Positions 34,003 through 42,076 of a DNA stretch of 64,000 nucleotides are shown here, one piece after another. Under the pieces are notes generated by a model. It made no database searches. It was not told the origin of the DNA and saw only the letters and a program-made list of their open reading frames with translations. Position 1 is the first letter of the stretch. Each line of letters starts with the position of its first letter. The translations under genes and the position numbers were made by a program. This stretch comes from SIG307 sp045596385 (GTDB lineage Bacteria > Bacillota > Clostridia > Lachnospirales > Lachnospiraceae), in NCBI GenBank assembly GCA_045596385.1, contig JAZOCC010000027.1:62001-126000 (forward strand), read 5' to 3'.

Positions 34003-34737
34003 TTATATATACTCCTCTATCAGCTCAAATCCATCCTCTACCGCCCTCCAAACCCTTCCGTCATAGATACTCACAAACTCCTTTTTACCTTCTTTTACAC
34101 GAATAAAACTTATCTTAAGCGTATCTGTTTCTGTCTTGTTCTGCAGAAAATAGACATCGCCTTTCCCCTTACATGCCGTCAAAAGCTTCTGAGAGTCTAC
34201 CCGATCAGAACCGATATAAAAAGACTCCGCAAAGATATCACCGGAAAATGCACAATGAGGAAACACCGAAAAATCTACCAGACCAAGCCCTTCTTCCACT
34301 CTCGTTTCATCACTGTTTGCTCCGTCCGTTACCATAATCATATACTTGGACATATTCATCGCTCCCGCACTGATACCGAGCACGACTCCGGAATACTCCT
34401 GTAAACACTCACACAATCCGTTTTCCTCAAGAAAGGCTTTCTGCGAAAACGGATATCCTCCCATCAGGTAAACCAAGTCGGCATCTTTTATGTAACGGCA
34501 TTGCTCCTCCCGGGACATATCTTTTGAGAGAATTATCTTACGCTCAAAAACAATTCCTACTTCCTCTAACTGTTGCGTCACAAAACCCACATGCGCTTCC
34601 GTCTCCTCCTTATCTCCTCCGCAAGGAATCATCACTAAACTTTTGTGCAGTTTCAAATCATTCGCCAACATTTCTCCAAACTTATTTACAAAACTGTGTT
34701 CCGGTCCGAAACCGCTACAAAGATAGTAAATCGCCAT
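34003..34737 (-). CDS. Peptidase S51 (PepE-like) family protein
   Basis: 244 residues with a class I glutamine-amidotransferase-like fold. The nucleophile elbow GISAGAMNMSKY places the Ser near 125, as in aspartyl dipeptidase and cyanophycinase relatives; the preceding VYLMGGYPF strand also fits. Catalytic His candidate is in FPHCAFSG. I use the inner ATG giving MAIYYLCSG, with GGGGG upstream. Substrate unknown, probably a small peptide. Confidence 0.78.
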   Translation of the reverse strand: MAIYYLCSGFGPEHSFVNKFGEMLANDLKLHKSLVMIPCGGDKEETEAHVGFVTQQLEEVGIVFERKIILSKDMSREEQCRYIKDADLVYLMGGYPFSQKAFLEENGLCECLQEYSGVVLGISAGAMNMSKYMIMVTDGANSDETRVEEGLGLVDFSVFPHCAFSGDIFAESFYIGSDRVDSQKLLTACKGKGDVYFLQNKTETDTLKISFIRVKEGKKEFVSIYDGRVWRAVEDGFELIEEYI

Positions 34738-34809
34738 ATTTGCCCCCATGAATCAATCTTTGTATATTATACACTAATCAAATAGTCATCGTCAATTTCC
34801 AAAAGTTCC

Positions 34810-34838
34810 TTGAACATTTGTTCGATTTATGATATAAT
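34810..34838 (+). promoter_or_regulatory. Toxin promoter
   Basis: TTGAAC-N17-TATAAT, predicting a transcript start near 34845 and a 5' leader of about 60 bases that begins with the arm ACAAGGTGGTAGCCTC. Confidence 0.75.
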
Positions 34839-34903
34839 ACTATTAGAGCAATCGTGTACAAGGTGGTAGCCTCCCGTACAGTAATAGAAGGGAGGTGGTG
34901 TGA

Positions 34904-34996
34904 ATGGAATTGTTTACATTTCAGGACTTGCTTCTGTTTGCAACTTTTTTACTTACACTGCTTGCCTATATAAATAGGACCAACAAGCGAAAATAA
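34904..34996 (+). CDS. Putative holin-like type I toxin peptide
   Basis: A 30-residue hydrophobic peptide: MELFTFQDLLLFATFLLTLL, then a short polar tail ending INRTNKRK. One membrane span plus a basic C-terminus is the form of the Firmicutes putative holin-like toxins (TxpA/BsrG/Fst type). GGAGGTGG lies just upstream. The locus has its own promoter, a shared bidirectional terminator, inverted repeats ACAAGGTGGT/ACCACCTTGT at both ends (34858-34873, 35053-35069) and a convergent promoter for an antisense RNA. In known systems overexpression depolarises or distorts the membrane. Confidence 0.85.
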   Translation: MELFTFQDLLLFATFLLTLLAYINRTNKRK

Positions 34997-35041
34997 AAAT
35001 GCCTACCTTAGTACTTTGGCCGAGTGCAAGGTAGGCATTTT
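34996..35041. terminator. Bidirectional terminator of the toxin-antitoxin locus
   Basis: Perfect 14-bp stem AAAATGCCTACCTT/AAGGTAGGCATTTT with an 18-base loop and T runs on both strands; it begins at the last base of the toxin stop codon. Confidence 0.88.
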
Positions 35042-35087
35042 GTCAACATTGTGAGGCTAACCACCTTGTGTGGCGGTTGCTCTTTCT
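34996..35087 (-). ncRNA. Antisense RNA antitoxin of the holin-like toxin
   Basis: Promoter TTTACA-N18-TATAAT (35118-35123 and 35094-35099) fires toward the toxin gene; the RNA would begin near 35087 and end at the bidirectional hairpin 34996-35041, about 90 bases. It is complementary to the 3' part of a toxin transcript that reads past the hairpin, and its 5' end carries the same ACAAGGTGGT element as the toxin leader. Confidence 0.72.
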
Positions 35088-35142
35088 AATATAATTATAA
35101 CATACTATATTTTGGATTGTAAATAGTTTTTTGATACATTCC

Positions 35143-35580
35143 TCACTCCAACCACTGAATAAACGCCGTTTTGTCGCTGCTGTTATATCCTGCCCGCTCA
35201 TAAAACTTTAATGTCGATTCTTTTTTTGAACCGGTGAGTAACATCATCTTATAGCAATTTGCTTTCTCTGCAAGGGCTTTTGCGTAGTTTAAGCACTCCG
35301 TAGCATAACCCTTTCCGCGGTATTCTTCATGAGTGACCACATTCTCCACAAAGGCGTAAGGTCTGATTCCTCTCGTCAGATTCGGTATAATAACACATAC
35401 GCAGGTGGACACCAGCTTGCCGTCGATTTCCTTTACAATGATGTGATGATTCTCATCTGTCAGTATGGTCTTCCAAGTTTTGCTTAAGTGCTCCGTCAGT
35501 TCCGGAACCGATTCCTCATGTAAGTGCAAATATAACTCCAGTAGCCCGTTTAAATCCTTTTCTTGTACTTCCCTGACCAT
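35143..35580 (-). CDS. GNAT-family N-acetyltransferase
   Basis: 145 residues. Acetyl-CoA loop EEYRGKGYATECL near 88-100, preceded by the FVENVVT strand, and the C-terminal LKFYERAGY. Distinct from the other two acetyltransferases in sequence. GGAGG is 6 bases before the ATG giving MVREVQEK; the longer frame contains the site. Confidence 0.85.
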   Translation of the reverse strand: MVREVQEKDLNGLLELYLHLHEESVPELTEHLSKTWKTILTDENHHIIVKEIDGKLVSTCVCVIIPNLTRGIRPYAFVENVVTHEEYRGKGYATECLNYAKALAEKANCYKMMLLTGSKKESTLKFYERAGYNSSDKTAFIQWLE

Positions 35581-35614
35581 GCGTTTCCTCCTATACATAC
35601 TTCTCTATTTTACT

Positions 35615-36382
35615 CTACCATTCTACTTCCACTCTCTTCCTCTCCCGATACACCACCTGACGCAATCCAAGCCCTTCCGCCAGCATCTTCGCCGTCTCGT
35701 AATCCGCTCCCACATCCTGCTCCACATGGGCATCGGAACCGATGGTAACGTATCGGCCGCCGCAATCCGCATAAATTTGCAGCAAATCCTTCCCCGGCAT
35801 GGTTTCACTGTGACCTTTTCTGAGAGAAGATGTGTTAATCTCGATTATCCTATCCTTATCCAGCAACCGTTTAAAAATCTCTCTAAGTTCCGACTCCACG
35901 TAATAGATTTCTCCGTAGTACCGCTTCGGAAAATCAATATGTCCCAGAGCATCAAAGCCGCCTTGTTTCACGGTACTTAATACTTCCTTCCAGTACAGCG
36001 TATAAAACTCCTTTGCCGAATACTGCTCTCGTACCTTCTGACAGGGAAACATATTTCCGATCCAGTGAATACTCCCGATGATAAAATCGTACGGATAGAC
36101 CGACAACTGTTTTAAAGCATCCGGATACAGATGCGGTTCTCCGAACTCAATGCCGGAGCATAGCATAAGCTGCGTCCCATACTGTTCCTTTACCTTATGG
36201 AAGGCCTCAAAATATTTTTCCGGATTGTAATAATTGTATCCATAGTCAGCCGGATTTAAGTCTACATGGTCCGTAAAGCAAAGCATTCTAATCTCCCTCT
36301 CCAATGCATGCTTTATATACGTCTCCATTTTAGCTTCCGAATCACAGGAAAACTCCGTGTGAATGTGGTAATCGGTTTTCAT
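35615..36382 (-). CDS. PHP-domain phosphatase, histidinol-phosphatase-like
   Basis: 255 residues, full-length PHP-fold metallophosphoesterase. Metal ligands appear in DYHIHTEFS (start), FTDHVD near 38, GSIHWIG near 105, GHIDFPKR near 147, EINTSS near 178 and GSDAH near 215. HisK-type enzymes release histidinol from its phosphate; no other his gene is nearby, so another phosphoester substrate is possible. Confidence 0.88.
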   Translation of the reverse strand: MKTDYHIHTEFSCDSEAKMETYIKHALEREIRMLCFTDHVDLNPADYGYNYYNPEKYFEAFHKVKEQYGTQLMLCSGIEFGEPHLYPDALKQLSVYPYDFIIGSIHWIGNMFPCQKVREQYSAKEFYTLYWKEVLSTVKQGGFDALGHIDFPKRYYGEIYYVESELREIFKRLLDKDRIIEINTSSLRKGHSETMPGKDLLQIYADCGGRYVTIGSDAHVEQDVGADYETAKMLAEGLGLRQVVYRERKRVEVEW

Positions 36383-36400
36383 AATTTCTCCTCCGCTCCG

Positions 36401-36595
36401 TTACTCATCCCAAAACAGCTCATCCAAAGTCTTCCCTAGCACCTTGCAGATGCTTTTGCAAAGCTGGATGGTAGGATTGTAATCGCCCTTCTCAATGGCG
36501 TTGATGGTCTGCCGCGATACCCCGACTCTGTCGGCCAATTCCTGCTGTGACAGATCCAGAGCAGCCCGGGCAGATTTTAATTTCAGATTCTTCAT
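36401..36595 (-). CDS. Small XRE-family regulator
   Basis: 64 residues, a bare Cro/CI helix-turn-helix: LDLSQQELADRVGVSRQTIN, then AIEKGDYNPTIQL. It begins one base after the stop codon of the membrane-protein gene, so the two are translationally linked, a common pairing in Firmicutes where the regulator controls the membrane protein. Confidence 0.9.
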   Translation of the reverse strand: MKNLKLKSARAALDLSQQELADRVGVSRQTINAIEKGDYNPTIQLCKSICKVLGKTLDELFWDE

Positions 36596-36596
36596 T

Positions 36597-37613
36597 CTAC
36601 TCTTCCTCTCTGTCCTTGCAAACTTTCTTTAAAATCAATGCGCCACATATCACGAGTATCATTATAGCACAAAACAGGTTCATACTGCGAAGGGTTAATT
36701 GATTATTTTGAATTGCCACACCGTCTAAAAAGGCGTCGATACCGATGATTAAATTAATGATTCCCATCACCAGAAATACTCCTATAAATACTCCGGCTTT
36801 CTGATTCAACGCAAAGTATGCATCTTTCCAAATACAGTATACTGCCCATACACTACCGCCGATAAGAACACTGAAGAACAGCGCCAAGCCTGTGCTCATC
36901 GGTAAACAAACTCCCGCCGCCTCTAACAGAAACAGTGCCAGGTTCAGAAACATCATAGTGTACAATCCGTACTTAGCTCCTCTTCCCCGAAGCAATTCCT
37001 GACGTTCGTCATAGTTCTGCTTCATACTGTTATCCTTCTGGGCAATCGCATACAATATCACACACAATACCACTCCGATTACCACTCCCATCATGCAGAC
37101 AATACCAAACAGATTTCCGGACTTCTCCAGTTTAAATGCAAAATCGAACTTAAACGTTCCATCTACAAACTCCATTTCCGGCTCCTCTCCCTCTTCCACC
37201 GGCACATCCCAGTCCGAGGTATCCAGCTTCGCAAAATACTCTTTCCACTGTTCTGCGCTGGTAATCGGTGTCAGCGTCATGGTATAAGTCCCTGCCGGTA
37301 GCTCCATAACCCCGGAATTCATGTCAATCCAATGTGCACTGAAGGTATTGATGTCTTTTCCTGTCTCATCCACAATACTTAACGCCATCAGCATCCCCGC
37401 CGGTTCAATTTTCCATTCCGCATCCATAATATACTCACCGTCCTCCGATAGCACTATGACGTACTCCATCTCCTCCGGTGCAACACCATTCTCCACCGCA
37501 AAGTCCTCTTCAAACTCCACCATATAGTTATACTTCGGCATACACAACAACACCGTCACCGTAATTAATACAGCAACCAACAACAATGAAATTGCAATAA
37601 TCTTCTTTTTCAT
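36597..37613 (-). CDS. Membrane protein paired with an XRE regulator
   Basis: 338 residues: signal-anchor helix (about 4-24), an extracytoplasmic beta domain to about 165, then five membrane segments. A cytoplasmic loop NYDERQELLRGRGAKYG near 205-220 is typical of the DUF-type membrane proteins encoded beside small XRE regulators. The fusion of an outside domain onto that core is less usual. Function unknown. Confidence 0.65.
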   Translation of the reverse strand: MKKKIIAISLLLVAVLITVTVLLCMPKYNYMVEFEEDFAVENGVAPEEMEYVIVLSEDGEYIMDAEWKIEPAGMLMALSIVDETGKDINTFSAHWIDMNSGVMELPAGTYTMTLTPITSAEQWKEYFAKLDTSDWDVPVEEGEEPEMEFVDGTFKFDFAFKLEKSGNLFGIVCMMGVVIGVVLCVILYAIAQKDNSMKQNYDERQELLRGRGAKYGLYTMMFLNLALFLLEAAGVCLPMSTGLALFFSVLIGGSVWAVYCIWKDAYFALNQKAGVFIGVFLVMGIINLIIGIDAFLDGVAIQNNQLTLRSMNLFCAIMILVICGALILKKVCKDREEE

Positions 37614-37654
37614 AGAAATCTCCCTCTCTTATCTGTATTCTTTATTGCAAGTTC

Positions 37655-37683
37655 ATCATAGCACCGCCACGACATTCTGTCAA
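37655..37683 (-). promoter_or_regulatory. Promoter of the membrane protein / XRE operon
   Basis: TTGACA-N17-TATGAT (37678-37683 and 37655-37660), about 35 bases before the start codon. Confidence 0.75.
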
Positions 37684-37885
37684 GTATATTTTACATTTAT
37701 TTTAATATTCTTTACAAATAGTCTTCTTTACTTGCTTTACATTCTTCTGTCTTAAGGGCCTTAAGGTAATCAGTAGGAGCAAGGCCTATCTTAAGAGGCA
37801 GCTCCCGGCTATTTCTCTTTTCCTTCTCCCCTGCACTTTTGCGCAGCCATTCCCTTTTCCGGCGATTCGCTTGGGAAACTTACCC

Positions 37886-38120
37886 TTTGCCGGGGTATGA
37901 AAAAAAACACCTTCGAACTTTACGTAGGATATTAGACTTTCTTATTACTCCGCTTGTCTGTCAGCAATGCTCAAACAAGGATGTTTGAGCAAGCTCGCCA
38001 CGCGACATGGAGGTCGCGTCAGAGCGATTGCGTCCAATTTCACTTAAACATCCCCGGAGTAATTAGAAAGACTTATATCCGTAGTACGAGAGAAGGTGCT
38101 TCTTCTCATGCCCCGGCAAA
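37886..38120 (+). ncRNA. Structured RNA copy 2 with AAGGAT and ATGGAG hexaloops
   Basis: Outer 15-bp stem with one G-U (37886-37900 with 38106-38120), then CACCTTC/GAAGGTG (37908-37914, 38092-38098) and the inner 25-bp stem (37927-37951 with 38056-38080) carrying the same three mismatches as copy 1. Two central hairpins: 9 bp with loop AAGGAT (37968-37991), giving the exact CsrA consensus ACAAGGAUGU, and 7 bp with loop ATGGAG (38000-38019). Two inner-stem pairs differ from copy 1 by compensatory G-C to A-T changes. No clear promoter seen; bases 37700-37885 hold only a CTTAAGG palindrome. Confidence 0.62.
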
Positions 38121-38150
38121 TGCTAACAGCCCGGCGAAACGCCCCTTTCC

Positions 38151-38286
38151 TCCATGCGTGCAGCCGATGCTCCGCATCTCGCCCCACTCCGTGCCCGTTG
38201 GGCACTCCGTCGTGGGCGCGCTCGCATTTCGCCGCCTCTTGCAAGCAAGCTTGCATCTTCGGCTCAATGCTCACTTTGCCTGCACG
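38151..38286. other. Large GC-rich hairpin between copy 2 and infA
   Basis: TGCGTGCAG near 38154 pairs with CTGCACGCA near 38279; inside are AGCCGATG/CATCTTCGGCT and a perfect GTGCCC-GTT-GGGCAC hairpin within CCAC..GTGG. No reading frame with a ribosome site. Could be a 3' domain of copy 2 or an independent repeat. Confidence 0.5.
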
Positions 38287-38287
38287 C

Positions 38288-38315
38288 AAGAAAGCCCCGC
38301 GCAAAAGCGCAGGGC
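38288..38315 (-). terminator. infA (S10-spc cluster) terminator
   Basis: 9-bp stem with one mismatch around TTTT (38294-38315), followed on minus by TTTCTTGC. It closes the long ribosomal transcript 8 bases after the infA stop. Confidence 0.75.
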
Positions 38316-38322
38316 CTGTAAC

Positions 38323-38541
38323 TTACTTATCTCTCCAAATGATTCTTCCCTTGGTCAAGTCGTACGGGGAAAGCTCTAAGGTTACCTTATCACCCGGTAC
38401 AATCTTGATGAAGTTCATGCGGAGCTTACCGCTGATGTGTGCAAGCACGCGGTGTCCGTTTTCAAGCTCTACCTGGAACATAGCGTTCGGCAGCTTTTCT
38501 ACAACAGTTCCTTCAATTTCAACAACATCTGTCTTCGACAT
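38323..38541 (-). CDS. infA: Translation initiation factor IF-1
   Basis: 72 residues, the S1-type OB fold that blocks the ribosomal A site during initiation. Starts MSKTDVVEIEGTVVEKLPNA and has the NGHRVLAHISGKLRMNFIKI core. AAGGAGG precedes the ATG. rpmJ, its usual downstream neighbour, is 12.9 kb away. Confidence 0.97.
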   Translation of the reverse strand: MSKTDVVEIEGTVVEKLPNAMFQVELENGHRVLAHISGKLRMNFIKIVPGDKVTLELSPYDLTKGRIIWRDK

Positions 38542-38557
38542 AAGTCCTCCTTAAAAT

Positions 38558-39316
38558 CTAATCACGTTCTATGGTAAGCAACTCCGGCTCACCGTCAGTT
38601 ATCAGTATCGTATTTTCATAGTGTGCCGACGGGGAACCGTCTGCGGTCACTACCGTCCAACCGTCATCCAGCCAGTTTACGTCGTAATGTCCCATATTGA
38701 CCATCGGTTCGATGGCAAGGGTCATACCCGGCTCCAGGCGGATGCCCTTTCTCTTGGTACGGAAATTCGGTACCTGCGGGTCCTCGTGAAGCTCACGGCC
38801 GACCCCGTGTCCGACCAGCTCTCTTACCAAAGAATAGCCAAAAGATTCTGCATAGTCCTGAATCGCACCGGAAATGTCTCCGATCCGGTATCCCGGCTTT
38901 GCATATTTGATTCCTTCAAAGAAGGATTGCTTGGTTACATCCATCAGACGCTTCCACTCGGCGCTTACTTCACCGACCGCCACGGTACGTGCCGCATCGG
39001 AATGATAGCCTTTGTAGATAACGCCCGCATCCAGACTTACGATGTCTCCGTCCTTTAAAATACGGTTCTTATTCGGAATGCCGTGTACCACCTCGTCATT
39101 GACGGAGACACACACAGACGCCGGATACCCCTGATAATTTAAGAAAGACGGAATACATCCGAAGTCACGGATAACTTCGTAACAACGCTTGTCGATATCC
39201 AAGGTACTGATGCCCGGCTTTATCATTTTCGCAAGCTCGGTATGCACGATGGATAGAATTCTTCCCGATTCGCGCATCAACTCTATTTCCCGCTCTGATT
39301 TAATTGATACTGCCAT
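38558..39316 (-). CDS. map: Type I methionine aminopeptidase
   Basis: Removes the initiator Met from new proteins. 252 residues; di-metal ligands follow the family pattern with Asp in SLDAGV and YHSDAAR, His in GHGVGRELHE, and Glu in LAIEPM and a final Glu in HYENTILIT. No zinc-finger N-terminal extension. Lies between adk and infA, the usual place in Firmicutes. Confidence 0.96.
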   Translation of the reverse strand: MAVSIKSEREIELMRESGRILSIVHTELAKMIKPGISTLDIDKRCYEVIRDFGCIPSFLNYQGYPASVCVSVNDEVVHGIPNKNRILKDGDIVSLDAGVIYKGYHSDAARTVAVGEVSAEWKRLMDVTKQSFFEGIKYAKPGYRIGDISGAIQDYAESFGYSLVRELVGHGVGRELHEDPQVPNFRTKRKGIRLEPGMTLAIEPMVNMGHYDVNWLDDGWTVVTADGSPSAHYENTILITDGEPELLTIERD

Positions 39317-39330
39317 AATCTGCTCTTCCT

Positions 39331-39972
39331 TTACTGCAAAATTGCAAGGATATCGTCAAACACTTTGTTCATGTCCTGGGTACCGTCTACCTCACGAAGA
39401 ACACCCTCGTTCTTGTAGTAGTCGATGAGCGGCTGGGTCTGCTCGTGGTATACGGAGAGACGCTTTAATACGGTCTCCGGCTTATCATCGTCACGAAGTA
39501 CAAGCTCTGCACCACAGGTATCACATACATTTTCCTTTGCCGGAGCATTGTACTTGATGTGATAGGTCGCACCACAGGTCAGACAAGCACGTCTGCCGGA
39601 CATACGATTTACGATGGACTCGTCCGGTACTTCCACATTGATTGCAAAATCAATCTTTTCGCCCTTATCCGCAAGAGCCTTCGTAAGTGCCTCTGCCTGC
39701 GGAATGGTTCTCGGGAAGCCGTCCAATACATAACCGTTTGCACAATCAGCGTTGGTAAAACGGTCCATAATCAACTCTAAGGTTAAAGAATCCGGTACTA
39801 ACATACCCTGATCCATATATTCCTTTGCCTTCTTGCCAAGCTCCGTATTCTCCTTGATATTCGCACGGAAAATATCACCCGTGGAAATGTGCGGAATTGA
39901 AAACTTTGCTGCAATCTGCTTTGCCTGGGTACCCTTACCGGCACCCGGAGCACCTAACATAATAATCTTCAT
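39331..39972 (-). CDS. adk: Adenylate kinase with zinc lid
   Basis: Balances AMP, ADP and ATP. 213 residues: P-loop GAPGAGKGTQA at the start, NMP-binding ISTGDIFRA, DGFPRTIPQA, and a lid with four cysteines (CLTCG and CDTCG) that bind zinc. Standard secY-adk-map order. Confidence 0.97.
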   Translation of the reverse strand: MKIIMLGAPGAGKGTQAKQIAAKFSIPHISTGDIFRANIKENTELGKKAKEYMDQGMLVPDSLTLELIMDRFTNADCANGYVLDGFPRTIPQAEALTKALADKGEKIDFAINVEVPDESIVNRMSGRRACLTCGATYHIKYNAPAKENVCDTCGAELVLRDDDKPETVLKRLSVYHEQTQPLIDYYKNEGVLREVDGTQDMNKVFDDILAILQ

Positions 39973-40068
39973 GCCATGCCTCCATTCTTCCTCGGAACTG
40001 CCTGAAAAGACATATTCCTAATATCCAACATAGGGTGGAACAAAGAGTCCCACCCTATAAAGTGTTTG
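39973..40068 (-). other. secY-adk spacer with a hairpin
   Basis: Contains an 8-10 bp stem TATAGGGTGG/CCACCCTATG with an 11-base loop but no T tract, so it is more likely an mRNA processing or stability element than a terminator. Confidence 0.4.
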
Positions 40069-41397
40069 TTAGTCGTTTAAGAATCCCTTGTACTGGCGAA
40101 CCAATAACTGAGAGTCTACCTGCTTAATGGTTTCAAGAATAACGCCTGCAATAATAATGATGGACGTTCCTCCGAAGCTTACGCGTGCATCAAATGCACC
40201 GGAGAAAATCATCGGAATTAAGCTGACGATAGTCAATGCTACCGCACCGATAAATACGATGTAATTTAACACCTTAGATAAATATTCGGTGGTCGGTCTG
40301 CCCGGACGAATACCCGGAATGAAACCGCCCTGCTTCTTCATGTTATTTGCAACTTCCATCGGATTGAAAGTGATGGAAGTATAGAAATATGCGAAGATAA
40401 CAAGTAATGCAATGTAAATCAAAGCACCAAGTGTATACTTGAACTCGCCCCAACTGGAGAAATTAAACCAGTTATCGGAACTGAGTAAGTATGCAACCTT
40501 CGGCCAGAAGTGTGCTCTTGCCGGCTTAACACCCATGAAGGACATAATGATTACCGGAGTATTCATTAAGGAAGATGCGAAAATAACCGGGATAACACCT
40601 GCGGTATTTACCTTTAACGGAATGAAGGAACCCTGTCCGCCAACCATCTTTCTTCCCTGTACCTTCTTTGCGTACTGTACCGGAATCTTTCTCTGTGCAT
40701 CCTGTAACAGGATAACAAGTACAACCAATACGATAACAACTGCTGCAATACCTACCACGCCGAGCACCTTGTTCACAACTGCCGTCGGAGCAATTACAAA
40801 CTTCTTCACAAGGTTGGAGAAGTCGTTCGGAAGGCTTGCTACAATGTTTACTAAGAGAATCATGGAGATACCGTTGCCCACACCCTTCTCGGTAATACGC
40901 TCACCTAACCACATTAAGAATGCACTACCTGCGGTGAAGGAAGCAGTAATGATTACCGCATTCCAGAAGGTTAAACCACCTTCCAGAATACCGGAGTTAC
41001 CGAAACCGATGATAAGTGCAATAGACTCAACTACTGCAAGACCGATGGTTAAGTAACGGGAAATCTCTGCAATCTTCTTCTTTCCGGTCTCGCCATCCTT
41101 CTGCATCTCTTCCAACTTCGGGAAGACGATGGTCAGAAGCTGAACGATAATGGAGGAAGTAATATACGGGGAAATATTCAGTGCAAAAATGGACATCTGG
41201 GAAAAGGATCCACCGGTTAAAGTATCTAAGAATCCAAGTCCTTCCTTCTGCGCAAGCCACAACTGGAAATAGTCGCGGTCAATGCCCGGAACCGGAAATG
41301 CACATCCGATTCTTACGATAAGCAGGCACAGAAGCGTGAACAGCAGCTTGCTTCGAATTTCTTTTACCTTGAATGCATTCTTGACTGTATCAAACAT
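40069..41397 (-). CDS. secY: Protein translocase subunit SecY
   Basis: Channel of the Sec translocon, 442 residues with ten membrane segments. Family marks: LLCLLIVRIGCAFPVPGID at TM1, the plug region LDTLTGGSFSQMSIFALNISPYI, and GFIPGIRPGRPTTEYL in the cytoplasmic loop before TM9. ATG overlaps the rplO stop region directly. Confidence 0.97.
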   Translation of the reverse strand: MFDTVKNAFKVKEIRSKLLFTLLCLLIVRIGCAFPVPGIDRDYFQLWLAQKEGLGFLDTLTGGSFSQMSIFALNISPYITSSIIVQLLTIVFPKLEEMQKDGETGKKKIAEISRYLTIGLAVVESIALIIGFGNSGILEGGLTFWNAVIITASFTAGSAFLMWLGERITEKGVGNGISMILLVNIVASLPNDFSNLVKKFVIAPTAVVNKVLGVVGIAAVVIVLVVLVILLQDAQRKIPVQYAKKVQGRKMVGGQGSFIPLKVNTAGVIPVIFASSLMNTPVIIMSFMGVKPARAHFWPKVAYLLSSDNWFNFSSWGEFKYTLGALIYIALLVIFAYFYTSITFNPMEVANNMKKQGGFIPGIRPGRPTTEYLSKVLNYIVFIGAVALTIVSLIPMIFSGAFDARVSFGGTSIIIIAGVILETIKQVDSQLLVRQYKGFLND

Positions 41398-41837
41398 TAT
41401 ACCACCTCTGCTTTTCCACCAAGGGCCTGAATCTTCTCAACTGCACTCTCACTGAATGCGTTAACCTTAACATCAAGCTTCTTGGTAAGTTCACCGTTTC
41501 CAAGAATCTTTACGCCGTCCTTCGGATTGCTAACCAAACCGATCTCCATCAAAGACTCAACGGTTACCTCTGCTCCATCCTCAAATCTATTTAACATGCT
41601 TACATTGATCGTAATGATTTCCTGTGTGTTTCTGTTATGGAAACCTCTCTTCGGAAGTCTACGGTATAACGGCATCTGGCCACCTTCGAAACCGATTCTC
41701 GGTGCTCCGGAACGTGCCTTCTGACCCTTATGACCCTTACCGGCAGTCTTACCGTTTCCCGAACCGTGACCACGACCACGTCTGAAATTTGCACTCTGCT
41801 TAGAACCATCTGCAGGTCTTAATTCTGATAAATTCAT
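41397..41837 (-). CDS. rplO: 50S ribosomal protein L15
   Basis: 146 residues. Gly/Arg-rich N-terminal tail (RRGRGHGSGNGKTAGKGHKG) threading into 23S rRNA and the conserved GFEGGQMPLYRRLPKRGF. Immediately precedes secY as in other spc operons. Confidence 0.97.
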   Translation of the reverse strand: MNLSELRPADGSKQSANFRRGRGHGSGNGKTAGKGHKGQKARSGAPRIGFEGGQMPLYRRLPKRGFHNRNTQEIITINVSMLNRFEDGAEVTVESLMEIGLVSNPKDGVKILGNGELTKKLDVKVNAFSESAVEKIQALGGKAEVV

Positions 41838-41861
41838 CGTGTTACACCTCCTTGCAAAAAT

Positions 41862-42044
41862 TTAAATTTCTTCCACCTTTACTAAATGTCTAACCTGCTG
41901 AAGCATACCCTTGGTTGCTGCATTGTTAGGCATTTCAACGGACTTACCGATCTTTCTTAAGCCCATAGCCTCTACGGTTGCCTTGTTCTTCGGAACAGCA
42001 CCGATTGTAGACTTAATTAAAGTAACCTTTAATTTATCTGCCAT
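41862..42044 (-). CDS. rpmD: 50S ribosomal protein L30
   Basis: 60 residues, short bacterial form: KVTLIKSTIGAVPKNKATVE followed by MGLRKIGKSV. GGAGGTG lies upstream. Sits between rpsE and rplO. Confidence 0.96.
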   Translation of the reverse strand: MADKLKVTLIKSTIGAVPKNKATVEAMGLRKIGKSVEMPNNAATKGMLQQVRHLVKVEEI

Positions 42045-42076
42045 TTTTCAACACCTCCGTGAAATTTAGATATGTC

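Noticed and set aside
21538..38120. Explaining the structured RNA family as a miniature transposon (MITE)
   Set aside because: Terminal inverted repeats of a MITE family should share sequence; here the outer arms differ between copies yet still pair, and no target-site duplication was found. Not fully excluded.
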